Shown: piece after piece, positions 21,418 to 33,900 of the stretch
Position numbering within the stretch: position 1 is the first letter of the stretch
Layout: each line of letters opens with the position of its first letter
Assembly (NCBI RefSeq): GCF_000003195.3
Contig: NC_012872.2
Location: 62,001-126,000, forward strand
DNA length: 64,000 nucleotides
Direction: 5' to 3'
DNA from: Sorghum bicolor
Taxonomy: Eukaryota > Streptophyta > Magnoliopsida > Poales > Poaceae
Notes under the pieces: model-generated
Told to the model about the DNA's origin: nothing
Database searches by the model: none
What the model saw: the letters and a program-made list of their open reading frames with translations, nothing else
Position numbers and translations under genes: made by a program

Positions 21418-22571
21418 TAACTCAGTTAGTCTAAGTATTAGTTGCGTTTTTCTATCCTGATGACGAAACTCACACAAATCACCATGCATCATCGTGCAAG
21501 CATTTACCAATCACCCTGGTGCTTGTTACTTGTACCTTTTCTTCTCTACGGATTCTCAATTCTTATTTTCATCTAATTTCTCAATTAATATAGTTTGTGT
21601 TTTTTCTTAATAGTTTAATGAATGCTTAAAAAGGTTATTAAATAATTATTATAGTTCATATATATTGAAAATTGTTAGATAATAAAACCTAATTTAGTTA
21701 TTTTATTTATGATATAGGGGTTTTGTTTTATGTTTCGCTCTAGGACCCCAAAATCCTAAGCATGGATCCGATTGCAAGTTGTATTCTAATTTATTTTAAA
21801 ATTGGATAACACGTCATATTAACTCATACAACACAGGAGAGATATGTTCTAATATATATCTAGATATAGATATAGATACAATAGATTCAAATCGTACAAG
21901 CATATCTTCTAAACTAGTAACCCAAAGTCCGAACCTTCTAAACCAGTAACCCAAAGTCCAAACCTAAAACGCGCCGAGACCTATTTTGTATTCAATCAAT
22001 CATGTGAAAGCTCTGTTCATATTACGTGTGCATATATATACCAAATAAACAAGTCCGGCTGCATCTTTCTCTAATATATAATTATGAAAATTTTAGTTCA
22101 CTATATCTTTATATGTCCATTGGTCTATAAATTAATTAAACGATGCTCCTCTCGGATCTGGTTTTCTATTATTTTTAGCTTATTTTCTGTTTATGTCACA
22201 AGGACTCCTGGTCCAATTGGGTTAAGGGAAAAAAGGAAAGTTATGGGCCGAATCTAACTTGGAAGCCTAATACAAGTTTAAACCAATTTTAAATGGAAAC
22301 AAGTGAATAGTTGGGCTCAACCAAAATCCAAAACGGGGCTCGACCAAAATTCAAAATGATATTTTTTTGTCTTTTTATTATTAGAGAAGAAGAACGAACT
22401 ACCGATTAGGACTTTGATTTTTCTTTTGCCTCCGATTGACATCTAACTAAATAAAGAAAGCGGAGCAAAATAAAGAATGTAATTCTTACCCTTTTTTATT
22501 TAACTATTAAGAGTTCTATTTAGAATACTTAGGATGTGAGGAATCTATTTATATTAAGAATCTATTTATAT
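21418..22571. repeat. Tandem duplication, first (uninterrupted) copy
   Basis: This 1.15-kb AT-rich non-coding segment starts TTAACTCAGTTAGTCTAAG. The same sequence restarts at 22572, is broken at 22645 by a retrotransposon and continues from 46458 to about 48233. The copies are clearly homologous throughout (for example CATCGTGCAAGCATTTACCA at 21490 and 46463, ACGATGCTCCTCTCGGATCT at 22141 and 47498). No gene is seen inside. Confidence 0.85.
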
Positions 22572-25500
22572 TAACTCAGTTAGTCTAAGTATTAGTTGCT
22601 TTTTTAGTATCTTGATGACGCAACTCACACAAATCACCATGCATCTGTAACACACGATTTTAAGAATAAATTCAGATATGCACCATATGTGAGTTTTAGA
22701 AGACAAACCTCACATATAGCTACAAATAAGGGGTAATATCAAAGGACAATGCATAAATTATATAACGTAGATAATAAATCAGAAACAACCTTAGGCAGCA
22801 AACCATGAAAGATAATTCCAAACTTCGGGTGTTAACTTCACTCTACAGGATTCAACTGATTGGTTGATCACAAGCCCAAAACTTCTCCTGAGGGGTGGAG
22901 GAGATAGCAAGAGTGAGTCCACGACGAACTCCGCAAGTATGGCAACTAGGTAGTATAGATCCCACGGTCTCATGATCAATGTGACATAAATAATATAGAG
23001 CATTAAACAATAAACATGAGCATATTTACGCAACAAGATTCATCACCCTTAATGTAAGAATCCCCAAGGCCGCTCGTGTCCGTGAGCACGGCTAGTATAC
23101 CAGTTTATTAAACACTCTGCAGAGGTCGTACATCTTTACCCATGAGTCATGATTTACCCTTTTGCTCGAGGTAGCTAACCTCTTAACCCCCTTCCAAGGG
23201 AGGCTGGCAGGGATCACTATGAAGTCTTTCAAAGGTTCGTCTAACAAGTTAGGACCGCTTGGTTTCGGTAGTCAGTCTGTGTGATTCTACCCCGCAGGGA
23301 ATCCACGGTCTGCTATCCCCCATTTGCGCCACACGGGTAACCTCTAACCAGCTAGAAAAAATACTCATACTTGACTAAAGCCAGAGCCATCATAGCCCTC
23401 ATGGTTGCACTTTCATCCCGGTTATCACTTACGAATAAATTCTCAAGTTGCTAAAAAGTCATTATTATCATTTGTTGCTTTATATTAATCTAGTCACAAG
23501 ATCATGGTCATAGAATTAAAACCCAAATGCTATACTTGCCTTGATCCAATTGCTCCTGCTGGTCCTGCTGATCTTACTTGCTTCCAAGGCTCTGATCTTG
23601 ATCACCGAAGTAATGCCCACTGACTAATCTCAATCATCGATCATCAACACACAAACAATCGGAGACAGACATACACGAAGCAAACAAGATTACAATTAGA
23701 ACAGTACACCAGCAGTAAATAAATGTAAATAAAAGTTTTCCAAAATCATCTACCCGCTGCTACGATCACGTCAACGAGAAATTTACAGAAAACGGAGTTA
23801 CGACGCGAAATCTACGCATTAAACGGGACTGCAAAGGCTATCTACGGACTTGTAATTATCTACGAAACCTAACAGTGGTGAACCTAAACAACAATGGTAC
23901 CAACATGAAGCTTATGAAATTATGAAACTAACGCAACTTGAACGGATCGAATCGGAGCTAAAACGGAGAAGATATGAATTTTTCTAAAATTTTCTTTAGA
24001 AAAGTAATTTATTAAATAGGGTCACGAAATTAAAAAGTTTCAAATTGGTAAAACAGTTAGACTAACATTTAGATCTCGCAAATACGAACCTAACGCAAGT
24101 TGAACGGGTCAAATCGGAGTTAAAACAAATATTTTATGGCCAAAACAAACTCAATGGCATTTTTGTAAATACTAGAAAACGTATTTTGAATCAAACCGTA
24201 GTGAAATACATCTTTAAATCAGTGAAATCTCATGTTAGAACTATCATCTAAGTGAGGTATGAGCTAAATATACTAACTTCTCAAGAATCTTGACTTAAAG
24301 TGTTGCATACTTTGTTTGGTAGAAAACTCAGGAGAGAAATCCTATATGCTGAATTTTTACCTACCTCTTGCCCTCACTTGTCTGCCATTATTTCTTCCTC
24401 TGGGTGGATAGATACTTTTTGGAGATTAATGCCAAAGGGGGAGAAATATTGGGGGAGAGTGTATGGGAGGAGAGATTGATATGCGGATTTAAAGGGGTAA
24501 AAGAGAGGCATATAAGATTTTTCAATTTTTTGTGTGGAGTGTGCAAAGATAGTTTAAATTGATGCTCTTGATAAGGACAATTTATGCTAGTGTGTGATAT
24601 TCATGCCTTGAATGATGTATTGTTTATTTTTCTCTTAAGTGCATGAATTGTCATGAGCATCACGTCTATCATGATGACACCTTGCACCCCACGGATGCTA
24701 AGATATAGAAGAGTTTCCACACCTTTTCTTAAATATGTGCATTTGGCATATGAGGCCAAAATTTGAATTCTATTCAGCGCACACATTTAGGGGAAGCTCA
24801 CTATATCAGAAGTTTCAAAATCTTATTATTTATCAATCTCTTGTAAGCTCTAATTGTGTAGTCATCAATCACCAAAAAGGGGGAGATTGTAAGTGCATCT
24901 AGCCCTTTAGTGGGTTTTGGTGAATTGAATGACAACACAGTTAAAGGTCTAACAAGTTTGCTAAGTGTATCAAAGGTTCAACAAGAAAGCAAACTTGATG
25001 GTATTTCACATAATGTTCAAATGAAGACCAAAGTTGTGTATTGTTATAAACTGAAGCTTGATTGATATCAACACTCATATCAAGAAGATATTCAAGCAAG
25101 GATCACAATATTGAAGAAATGGTTTTTCAATGGATGCTTAACATGATGTGACTTGAGTATGGCTCGAGCAAGGAAAGGGCTCCGAGGGACTAAGCAAAGG
25201 TGAAGGGCAAGCAATGGCTTGTAGACCAAGGTACCATGGCTAAGGTGAAGAAGAGAGTACTTGCATTGAGTCGAGGTACTAATTGAGCTATGAGGAGTCA
25301 TATTGTGTTAAGGATCAAATCATTAGTGGAAGTGACTTGAAGCCATGGATTGAACTCACATGTGTTGAAATGATTCAAGTCACATGCTCAAGCTATATTT
25401 ACTCAAAGAGAGGATACAAAGTTAATTGCATCCCTAATGAAGTGATAGTGAGAAGTGGCATATGAAGACAATGAAGACTCAAGTGGTTAAAATGGTTATA

Positions 25501-25862
25501 TACTTTTGATCTTGAGTTTAGGATATGCCGTACTATAAAGAGGGATGCAAATTTAGTTGGTCTGAGGAAGATAGAGTGCTCAAGTATTAAAACTAAATCA
25601 AAAGAGAAACACTCTAGCACTTCACGAGCACGTAGAATAGTTTTGTATGACTTGGGGTGTCCGAAGTCCTGACGTACGTCGGAACTGATGACGTATGTCG
25701 GAAGTGATGACGTTCGTCGGAAGTCCCGACACCTGACCCTCTTGCTACCTCTGCTCGCGCTTGTGTCGGAAGTCCCGACGCGCGTCGGAACTGATGACGC
25801 ATGTCGGAAGTGATGACGTCCATCGGAAGTCCCAACACCAGGTCCTCTTGCTACCTCTGCTC

Positions 25863-26322
25863 TGTCGACGAAAGCTGGTCGGCAGTCTACCTTGGGGTAT
25901 ACCCACGGTAGTAGTTTATCGGTAGACGGTGCGCAAACTACGAACTCGATGGTGACGCAAGACACGGACAAGCTTTTTATCCAGGTTCGGCCGCCGAGTT
26001 GGCGTAATACCTACGTCCTGCGTCTGGTTGTATTGATTTGTGTTGAGAGAATCGTATGTCCTAGGGGGGTCCCTTGCCCCTCCTTATATAGTCTGGAGGG
26101 CAGGGTTACCGATCTGGAAACTAATCCTAGTCGGTTACAATTGCCATGGATAATTCGATGTCAATTCCTATTCTAACCGACTAGAATCCTGCTTGATCTC
26201 CACATCTTGTTTCCTTGCGCGAAACTCCAGGTTGTCGGATCAAGCCTTGAACTCGTCTCGTAATGGACCAAGCCTCCTGGCCGAAGTCTAGCCGTAAGGG
26301 TATAGGGGTTTATACCCCCACA
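25863..26322 (-). repeat. 3' LTR of the Tat-type element
   Basis: 460 bp, TG...CA. It differs from the 5' LTR at one base. A TATATAAGG box is readable on the minus strand at about 26082-26090. G-rich sequence just inside (GCTCGGGGACTAGC on the minus strand) is the likely polypurine primer. Confidence 0.9.
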
Positions 26323-26325
26323 GCT

Positions 26326-27048
26326 AGTCCCCGAGCACCATGTATTGTGATGTAACACGCCGTCTTGAGCTTCTTCGATCAGTGCGGCTTGACGTCTTCA
26401 ATAAGCAGGAAAGTCGCCCGAACAGTTGCAACGGTATTTTGACCAACTCAAAAGACAGTTGATCAACATTGACATCGAAGAAGCAGGTTGTTCGAAGAAT
26501 GCATGGTGCTCTTAAAAAAATTTCTTTTCTGGTGAAGTGTGCCCACTTTACCTTTTTGAAAGGTATAAACATCAAAAAAGCAAGCAAATTCACCGCTAGG
26601 TGAAGTGTGCCCACTTAGTCCCCGAGCCTGGTAGTAGGTGACGTAGGCACGTGGTGCCAGGGTCAAAAGAAAAATTCCCCAAAGTAGTTTTGAGACTGAG
26701 ATGCATCGCTAGATGCATCGTACCGATGTAGTCCCCGAGCTTGCTGGAAGGCGAAGTATGAGCCTTGTAGCAAGGTCAAAAGTGAATTTACCAGTCCCCG
26801 AGCATGTCATGCTCGTCTGCAATTGAAGAGACCAATCGACCAGTCCCCAAGCACTAAGTGTGCTCCTTGGAATTATATGTTGCTATACCGTACGACCAGT
26901 CCCCGAGCGTCGAGTGCTCGGTGGTCGGTGCATGCTTTAAAGCTTTGAGCTGATAGACTGGGTGACCAGTCCCCGAGCGTCGAGTGCTCGGTGGTCGGTG
27001 CAGTCCTTGAAGTTCCGAGCTGATAGACTGGACGACCAGTCCCCGAGC
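26326..27048 (-). repeat. Polypurine-tract-like repeats before the 3' LTR
   Basis: The motif AGTCCCCGAGC (minus strand GCTCGGGGACT) occurs at 26326, 26617, 26730, 26793, 26842 (one mismatch), 26898, 26968 and 27038. The last three lie in a 70-bp tandem repeat (about 26894-27078) containing GTCGAGTGCTCGGTGGTCGG. The copy next to the LTR is probably the functional polypurine tract; the rest are direct repeats of it through the 3' untranslated region. Confidence 0.75.
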
Positions 27049-27367
27049 GTCGATTGCTCGGTGGTCGGCGCAGTCCCCGGATTGTTGACTCACTGGCGTA
27101 TGTGTCTTCTTATTTTTGAAAAGATCTTTCCAGTTAAAGTTGACGTGACAAGGCCTCCTGACGGGGTGTCAGACGGATGCATGAAAAGTTGCGCCTGACA
27201 ACTGTACAGCCGCCCTTTGCATGGTTTGAGAAAAGGAAACCATCAATTGGTACGAAAACTCCGCCGCATTAATTGTCTATAATCATTGTAAACCGAAACG
27301 CCGCGTCCGCCGCATGGCCTGCCCACTTCCCGAGAATACAGGAAGTGGGAGAGGTGGAGTTGCGGGC

Positions 27368-27373
27368 TATAAG
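27368..27373 (+). promoter_or_regulatory. TATA-like box of the antisense gene
   Basis: TATAAG within GGGCTATAAGAGCC lies 118 bp upstream of the ATG at 27486, with a CT-rich leader between. It is placed as expected for a plant core promoter on the plus strand; function is inferred. Confidence 0.45.
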
Positions 27374-27485
27374 AGCCTAATAGTTCCGCCTGTACCGCTT
27401 ACCCTGCCATTGCCTTCAAACCTTCCGCTCTCATCTCCTCCAATCTCCTGCATCTTCCTAACTCAAGCCCACATTCGCAACTCTA

Positions 27486-30400
27486 ATGGCGAAGAGCGAC
27501 TCCAGGAAGAGGGCCGAACTGATGGCCAAGGAGTGGAAGAAGTCTCGCAGCACCACAAAATCTCTTGGTGACCTCGTCGATATGGGGCTTCTGCACGGCC
27601 CGGAGCTCGGCGGCTGGAGGGCACCGGAGGGGGAGAGCTACCCCGACCCTCGCGCCGGTGAGATCGTCGTATTTGAAGATTTCATTAAGAGGGGTTTTGG
27701 TGTTCCTGTTCATCCTTTTCTTCAAGGTCTTCTTTTGTATTATGAGATCGGGATTTGCAATCTGCACCCGAACTCAATTCTCCTCATTTCCACCTTTATC
27801 CACCTGTGCGAGGCCTATGTTGGCATAGAGCCGCACTTCGATCTTTTTCGGTATCTTTTCTGCTTGAGGAAGAAGGGAGCAGTTGGAGGCTCCAAGGTTG
27901 CAGGTGGAGTATACCTCAACCTTCGTGATGGAATGAAGAATCGCTACCTGCACTGCCCATGGAACACTTCCTTGACCGAATGGTACAGGAAGTGGTTCTA
28001 CATCAGGGAGGAACCGGGCAGCTCCACGTTCTGCGACGTGGGATACATTCCTGAGAGGAGGACGAGCTGGACCGACCGCCCGGAGTTCGACGGTCCAGTG
28101 GCGGATCTCATGAAGCTGATCGACTGGTCGCGCCTGGACGGGCTTGGCGTGGTCGGCAACTTCATTTGCCGCCGGGTGATGCCCTGCCAGAAGAGGGTGC
28201 ACTCGGCGTACGAGTATGCCGGAAGCGCGGACCCGACCAGGATGCGGCCGGAGATCTTGGAGAAAGCGGAGGTACAACACCTGTTGAACGAGCTGTTTAA
28301 CTTCGCGGATGGGGGCTTCATCCGTGGCAGTGATGGGGTGCAAGCCTTCAAGTTAGGACGACCAGCACCAAAGGTATGTAGCAGATTCTGTTTTAGCATT
28401 CGTATATCGTCTGCAGTTGACTCATCTCTGTTGCTTTTGCAGATCGGCGATGTCGACCGGTGCACAGTGTATGTATCACTGGCACCGGGGATGGAAAATC
28501 CTGCGGGAGAGGTCCCGCCAGAGGAGGACGCTGCTCGGTGTACTCATTACACCAGCAGTGAGGAAGACCAAGCCCGCCCCGTCCCGACCTCCGAGGAGAG
28601 GGTAGCGGGGAAAAGGCCATTGCCGGCAGATCCCTTGCCGACACCGGAACTGCCGGCAGATCTACCGGCGGAGAGCAGCCAAGCACCGAAGCGTCGTCGG
28701 CTCGTGCGGATCGTCGACGACGACGACGACGAGGAGGCTGCGCCGTCGTTGGTCCGACGGCCTCGGAGCCGCCCAGACAATGCGCCGGTCGCCACTGATC
28801 GAGTGGCCAGCGGCGCCGCTGCCCCGCAAGCTGTCGAGATGGGGGCACAGGTGCCGACCGGCCGGGCGAGGAGGAGGTTCACCGCGACCCACCGTCGGTC
28901 AGACCTGTAAGTGTTCGACTTACGTATTTTGGACTCCTCTTTGACTTTTTTTTTGAAATTTAACTTTTGTTCCTGTAGTGCGGCATCGGATGTCGACCCC
29001 GGCCAAACTGCCAGCCAGGGAACGGGCGAGCCTGCCCGCGGTTCTGGGGATGCGGCCCCCCAGACCACAGAGCAGCCAACAGCTGCAGTCGCGCCTGGGA
29101 GCACCGAGGGGCTCCCGAGCGCGGCACAGACTACGACAAGCAGCCCGACCAGGGCTGGAGAGGCTCCCCCAACTGACTCCTCAGAGAAGGGAAGATCTCC
29201 GACCGCTCCTCCTGCCGAGGGGAGTGAAGTCCCCACGCCGCCCCGAGCAGGAGCCTCTTCGGCTGCGGGCTCCCCAGGTCTGGTCCAAGGGCCAGTAATA
29301 CCTGGGACCACCACCGGGGGTGACGCAGCACAGGAGGAGGAAACCCGGGCGGCCTCCGATGATGAGGTGGAAGAGATTGAGGGTCGTCCCCGTGATGGCC
29401 GCCAACACGTGTATGTGTGGCGCCAACGCGGGGATCACTTTATCGGGCATGAGGAGCTCGCCGAGACCGAAGAGGCCGCCAGGGTGGAGCGCGCGGCCAA
29501 GCGCCTCGTCGACGAAGTCAAGGTAAGCGGCTTTTTGTACTGCTGTACATTCTATGCCTTGTCTTGCATGGTCGTTATATGCTTGCTTTGTAGGGCGCAA
29601 TGAAAACGGCGAAGTACCGGAAACGGTGCTTTGACCAGATAGAAGGCGTCATGGCCGAGAACAAGGCCCTTGCCGCGGAGGTAGACCGGTTGCGGTCGGA
29701 GGTCGGGGAGAAGGTGGCCGAGATGAGTGCCGAAAAGGAGCGTCGTCTCGACCTCACTCGTCGTTTGGCCGACCAGTACCGGCTGCAAGAAGGTTAGTCA
29801 CACGCTCCGAGCAGCTTTGCGTACTTGTATAGTTTGCTTTGCTGACCAGTTTATGATTCACGCAGACTTGGAGGAGGAGGTGGCGCGCCTCCGACAAGAG
29901 AAGGAGCAGCTCAGCCAACAGCTCGCCGGTGCGCTGGAGTCCGGGCGGCGAGCAGGAGAGGAATTGGGTCGAAAAGACCGGGAGCTATCTGGTAATGGGT
30001 GCCGCCTTGTTGGTTGCTGCCTGCCCCTTTGTTTGTTTGGTATGCCGAAAATAACGCTTCGTTTCGTTTGTAGAGCTCAAGGTGAACGCCAAAAAGCACC
30101 TGGATGATCTGATCAAGGACCGGGACTCCTGGAAGGTCAACTGTTGCAGGATCTGGAAAGGAGTGTCCCCGGTCCTAGACCTGATCAGTCCCGAGCTCCC
30201 GGAGAGCCAGCCCCGCGCGCCGCAGTTGACCCCGGTCGAGAAGGCGCAACGGGCGTGGGACTGGCTCCAGCAGTTTGTGAAGGACGCCGGGGAGTTTGCC
30301 GGCGCGCACGTCCTCAGCATGGTGCGCGCCCACTACCCCCTGGTCGACTTGAGCAGGCTGGAGAAGGGGTACCCGAAGGAAGTCGGCCCACAGGAAGCGG

Positions 30401-30648
30401 ACGAGCTTCGGGGTAGTCTGCTGGACTTGTCGTCGACAGTGATCGGCGACATCAATCTGTGCGGAACGGCCACTCCTCCAGACCAGCCGAGTTCAGATAG
30501 GTCGGCCAGGGAGTTGTCGGGCGCGTCCGTTGCGGGAGATGGGCGGTCGACGCCTGCGGTCTCGACCAGCCAGGCGCCGGTGGCCCCGACCCCTTCGTCC
30601 GGGCAGCAGGGCCAGGCGGGTGATCAGCCCGAGCAGCTAGGCCAATAA
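27486..30648 (+). CDS. Antisense six-exon gene of the Tat element (PF04195-like 'gypsy-type transposon' protein)
   Basis: Exons: 27486-28373, 28443-28906, 28979-29522, 29594-29792, 29866-29991 and 30074-30648. All introns are GT-AG, 69-82 bp, and phases join without a stop, giving 931 residues. Residues about 60-200 (CNLHPNSILLISTFIHLCEA, GIEPHFDLFRYLF, WNTSLTEWYRKWFYIREEPG) match the plant domain catalogued as Transposase_28/putative gypsy-type transposon (PF04195), despite no known transposase activity. The middle is Pro-, Ser- and Thr-rich with a basic-acidic patch (KRRRLVRIVDDDDDEE). Exons 4-6 encode a coiled coil (ENKALAAEVDRLRSEVGEKV, EEEVARLRQEKEQLSQQL). It runs opposite to gag-pol, between pol and the 3' LTR, as antisense extra frames do in some Tat elements. 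AATAAA occurs at 30644 and 30720. Function is unknown. Confidence 0.8.
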
Positions 30649-30725
30649 AGTAGTCTGTAGGAATAGACTAGTGTCTGCCCGTCAGGGTATTTATTGTAAA
30701 CTTTGTATGTAAAGTTTGTAATAAA
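30644..30725 (+). terminator. Poly(A) signals of the antisense gene
   Basis: AATAAA at 30644-30649 overlaps the stop codon, and a second AATAAA lies at 30720-30725 after a TTTGTATGTAAAGTTTGTA upstream element. The pol stop codon on the other strand is at 30926, so the two transcription units converge with about 200 bp between their coding ends. Confidence 0.45.
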
Positions 30726-30925
30726 GTTTGCTTTTTGTCATGACTGTTGTTTTGAGCGCTGTAAGAATATCTGAGTGACGTGTCACCGTATTTGTCTTGG
30801 TTGTCGCTAAGAGCATCCATTGCAGGAGTTTTGCCGAGTGCTGTGTGTGACAAGGTATAGGCAAAAAATAGAGAATTTCATTATCAAAAATTATAAGATA
30901 CTTACAAAAGAAAGTCATTAAAACT

Positions 30926-33900
30926 TTATGGATAGAAACGTCGCAGTTTGTCCATGTGCCAAGAGTTAGGCACTCGTGTTCCGTCTGGGTATGCCAATCT
31001 GTAGGACGTAGGTCGTGTGACCTCGGTCACCACGAAGAGTCCTTCCCAGGGAGTGCATAGCTTGTGCATTCCCTCCTGGCTTGTTTTCCATCGAAGCACC
31101 AGATCGCCGACCACGAAGGAACGGTCCTTGACGTTCCTGTTGTAGTATCGCCTGACTGCCGCGAGATATTTTGCTGTTCGGAGACATGAAACTAAACGCT
31201 TTTCCTCCATGCAATTGATTTCGAGTTCTCTGGCGTTGTCGGCGGTCACCTGGTCGAAGTGCTCGATTCTAGGAGATCCGAAGTGTATGTCAGACGGCAG
31301 GACCGCCTCTGCACCGTACACCATGAAGTAGGGAGACACCCCTGTGTTTCGACTGGTCTGAGTTCGGAGGCCCCAGACCACTGCCGGCAATTCTTTCATC
31401 CATCGACCGGGTGCTCTGTCGTTTTCGGTGTACAACCTTTTCTTTAGGGCGTCAACGATCATTCCGTTAGCACGTTCGACTTGACCGTTGGCACGTGGAT
31501 GTGCCACTGACACATATTTTATGACTATGCCTCTGTCATCGCAGAAATCCCAAAAAGTGGTGCCAGTAAACTGAGTGCCCAGGTCGGTGATTATGCTGTT
31601 CGGGATGCCGAATCTGTGTATGATTTGGTCCACTGTCGACTGAGTGCCACTGTCGACGAAAGCTGGTCGGCAGTCTACCTTGGGGTATACCCACGGTAGT
31701 AGTTTATCGGTAGAAGGTGCGCAAACTACGAACTCGATGGTGACGCAAGACACGGACAAGCTTTTTATCCAGGTTCGGCCGCCGAGTTGGCGTAATACCT
31801 ACGTCCTGCGTCTGGTTGTATTGATTTGTGTTGAGGAACTCCACAGCCTTCTCGGAGGTTGCCTTGACCAGGGGCATGTATTCAATCCACTTGGAGAACT
31901 TGTCGATTAACACGAAGACAAACTTGAAATTGCCCGGGGCTGGTTTAAATGGTCCGATCATGTCAAGCCCCCAGCAAGCAAAGGGCCAAGACGACGGGAT
32001 GGTTTGAATTTCATGGGCAGGTATGTGGGTCCTCTTAGCGAAAAACTAACATCCTTCGCAATGCCGAACCAGTTTTTCTGCGTCGCCGACCGCGGTTGGC
32101 CAATAAAAACCTGCTCGGAAAGCCTTTCCGACCAGCGTTCTAGATGCGGCGTGATTGCCGCAGGATCCAGCGTGTATGTCCTCCAAGAGCTTGATACCAT
32201 CATCTTGGGGTATGCACTTGAGCAGTACTTCGGAGCTTGCGTTTTTCCGCATGAGTTTTCCGTCGACCAGGATGTAGTTCTTTGATCGTCGGATGAGGCG
32301 CTCGTTCTCTGTTTTGTCCTGAAAGCCTGTCCCGTCTGATATGTATTTGATGAACGGGGTACGCCAGTCACGCCCACCGGTTGTCGGAGTGGCGTCATCT
32401 ATGAGCATTGCCTCGGTGGGTTGCTTGTCGACCAGGGGGGAGCTTACGCTCGGCTCATGGATGTCCTGGACGAAAATACCCCGCGGGATTTGGGCCCGAG
32501 ATGAGCCTAACTTTGACAACGCATCTGCTGCTTGGTTCTTATCCCGGACCACGTGGATGTACTCTATGCCATAGAAGTTAGTTTCCCATTTGCGAATTTC
32601 TTTGCAGTAGAGATTCATCTTCTCGTGGGTTGCGTCCCACTCCTTGTTGAGCTGGTTGATGACCAAAGCGGAGTCGCCATAGACATAAAGGCGCTTGACC
32701 CCCAGTTCAACGGCTAGTCGTATGCCATGCAAGCATGCTTCGTATTCGGCGACGTTGTTTGACGCCGGAAAAAGGATCCGAAGGACGTAACGGAGTTTGT
32801 CCATGTTGGGTGATACGAACAATATCCCAGCGCCTGCACCGTTGATGTTCAAGGACCCGTCAAAGAACATTGACCAGTGGTCTGAGACATCAGGAACGGA
32901 AGGCTCGTTGAGATCCGTCCATTCGGCAATGAAATCGACCAGGGCTTGAGACTTGACAGTGGTGCGACTCTGGAACTCCAGGGAAAATGGACATAATTCC
33001 ATTGCCCATTTCACGATTCTACCATTGGCGTCTTTATTGCGCAGGATGTCCCCGAGAGGGAAGCTGGTTGTCACCAGGACTCGATGGCCGTCGAAGTAGT
33101 GCTTCAGCTTTCTTGACGTTATCAGGAAGGCGTATATAAGCTTCTGTATTTGTGGGTACCTGGCCTTGGACTCGTTTAAGACTTCGCTTATGAAGTAAAC
33201 GGGTCTCTGGACCTTGAAGACGTGACCTGGTTCATCTCGCTCGACCACTATTGCCGTGGAAACAACCCTGTCGGTTGCAGCAATGTAAAGGAGTAGGTCT
33301 TCATTGGGCTGAGGCGCTGTGAGGACAGGTGGTGAAGTGAGGAAGGTCTTAAGCTGAGTGAACGCAGCGTCGGCTTCCTCTGTCCAAGAAAATTTTTCTG
33401 ACGCTTTCAATAGTTTGAAGAAAGGGAGGCCTTTTTCTCCCAGCCTTGAGATGAAACGACTGAGGGCGGCCATGCATCCGGTTAGCTTCTGAATATCCTT
33501 GACGTTCTTCGGTGGTCGCATGTCGAGTACGGCTTTGACTTTTGAAGGGTTTGGTCGTATGCCGTCGCGACTGACGACGTTGCCGAGCAGTAGACCGGAA
33601 GGAACGCCGAAAATGCATTTCTTGGGGTTGAGCTTCCACTTGTACCTATTGAGTGCCTTGAAGGTTCGGTCTAAGTTGTCGATTAGGGTGCTCGCGTCCC
33701 TTGTTTTTACGACCACGTCGTCCACATAGGCCTCGACGAGGTCATCGCGAATCTCGTCATGGAGGCATTGCTGGATGGCCCTTTGATAAGTGGCCCCGGC
33801 GTTTTTAAGTCCGAAAGACATGGTAGTGTAGCAGTATGCGCCGAAGGGTGTGATGAAGGATGTTTTGATCTGATCTTCTTCCTTTAGCGAGATCTGGTGA

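Noticed and set aside
22791..23036. 81-residue minus-strand frame conserved at 42364-42609
   Set aside because: Conservation is explained by both being LTRs of one element; the peptide has no recognised domain.
25892..26176. Frame starting [15 protein letters not shown], seen three times in the window
   Set aside because: It is LTR sequence of the Tat element repeated at 25863, 31651 and 37499, not a gene family.
28547..29314. 255-residue minus-strand frame opposite the antisense gene
   Set aside because: It is in the element's sense orientation but has no pol or gag motif, while the opposite strand has consistent splice sites and a known domain.
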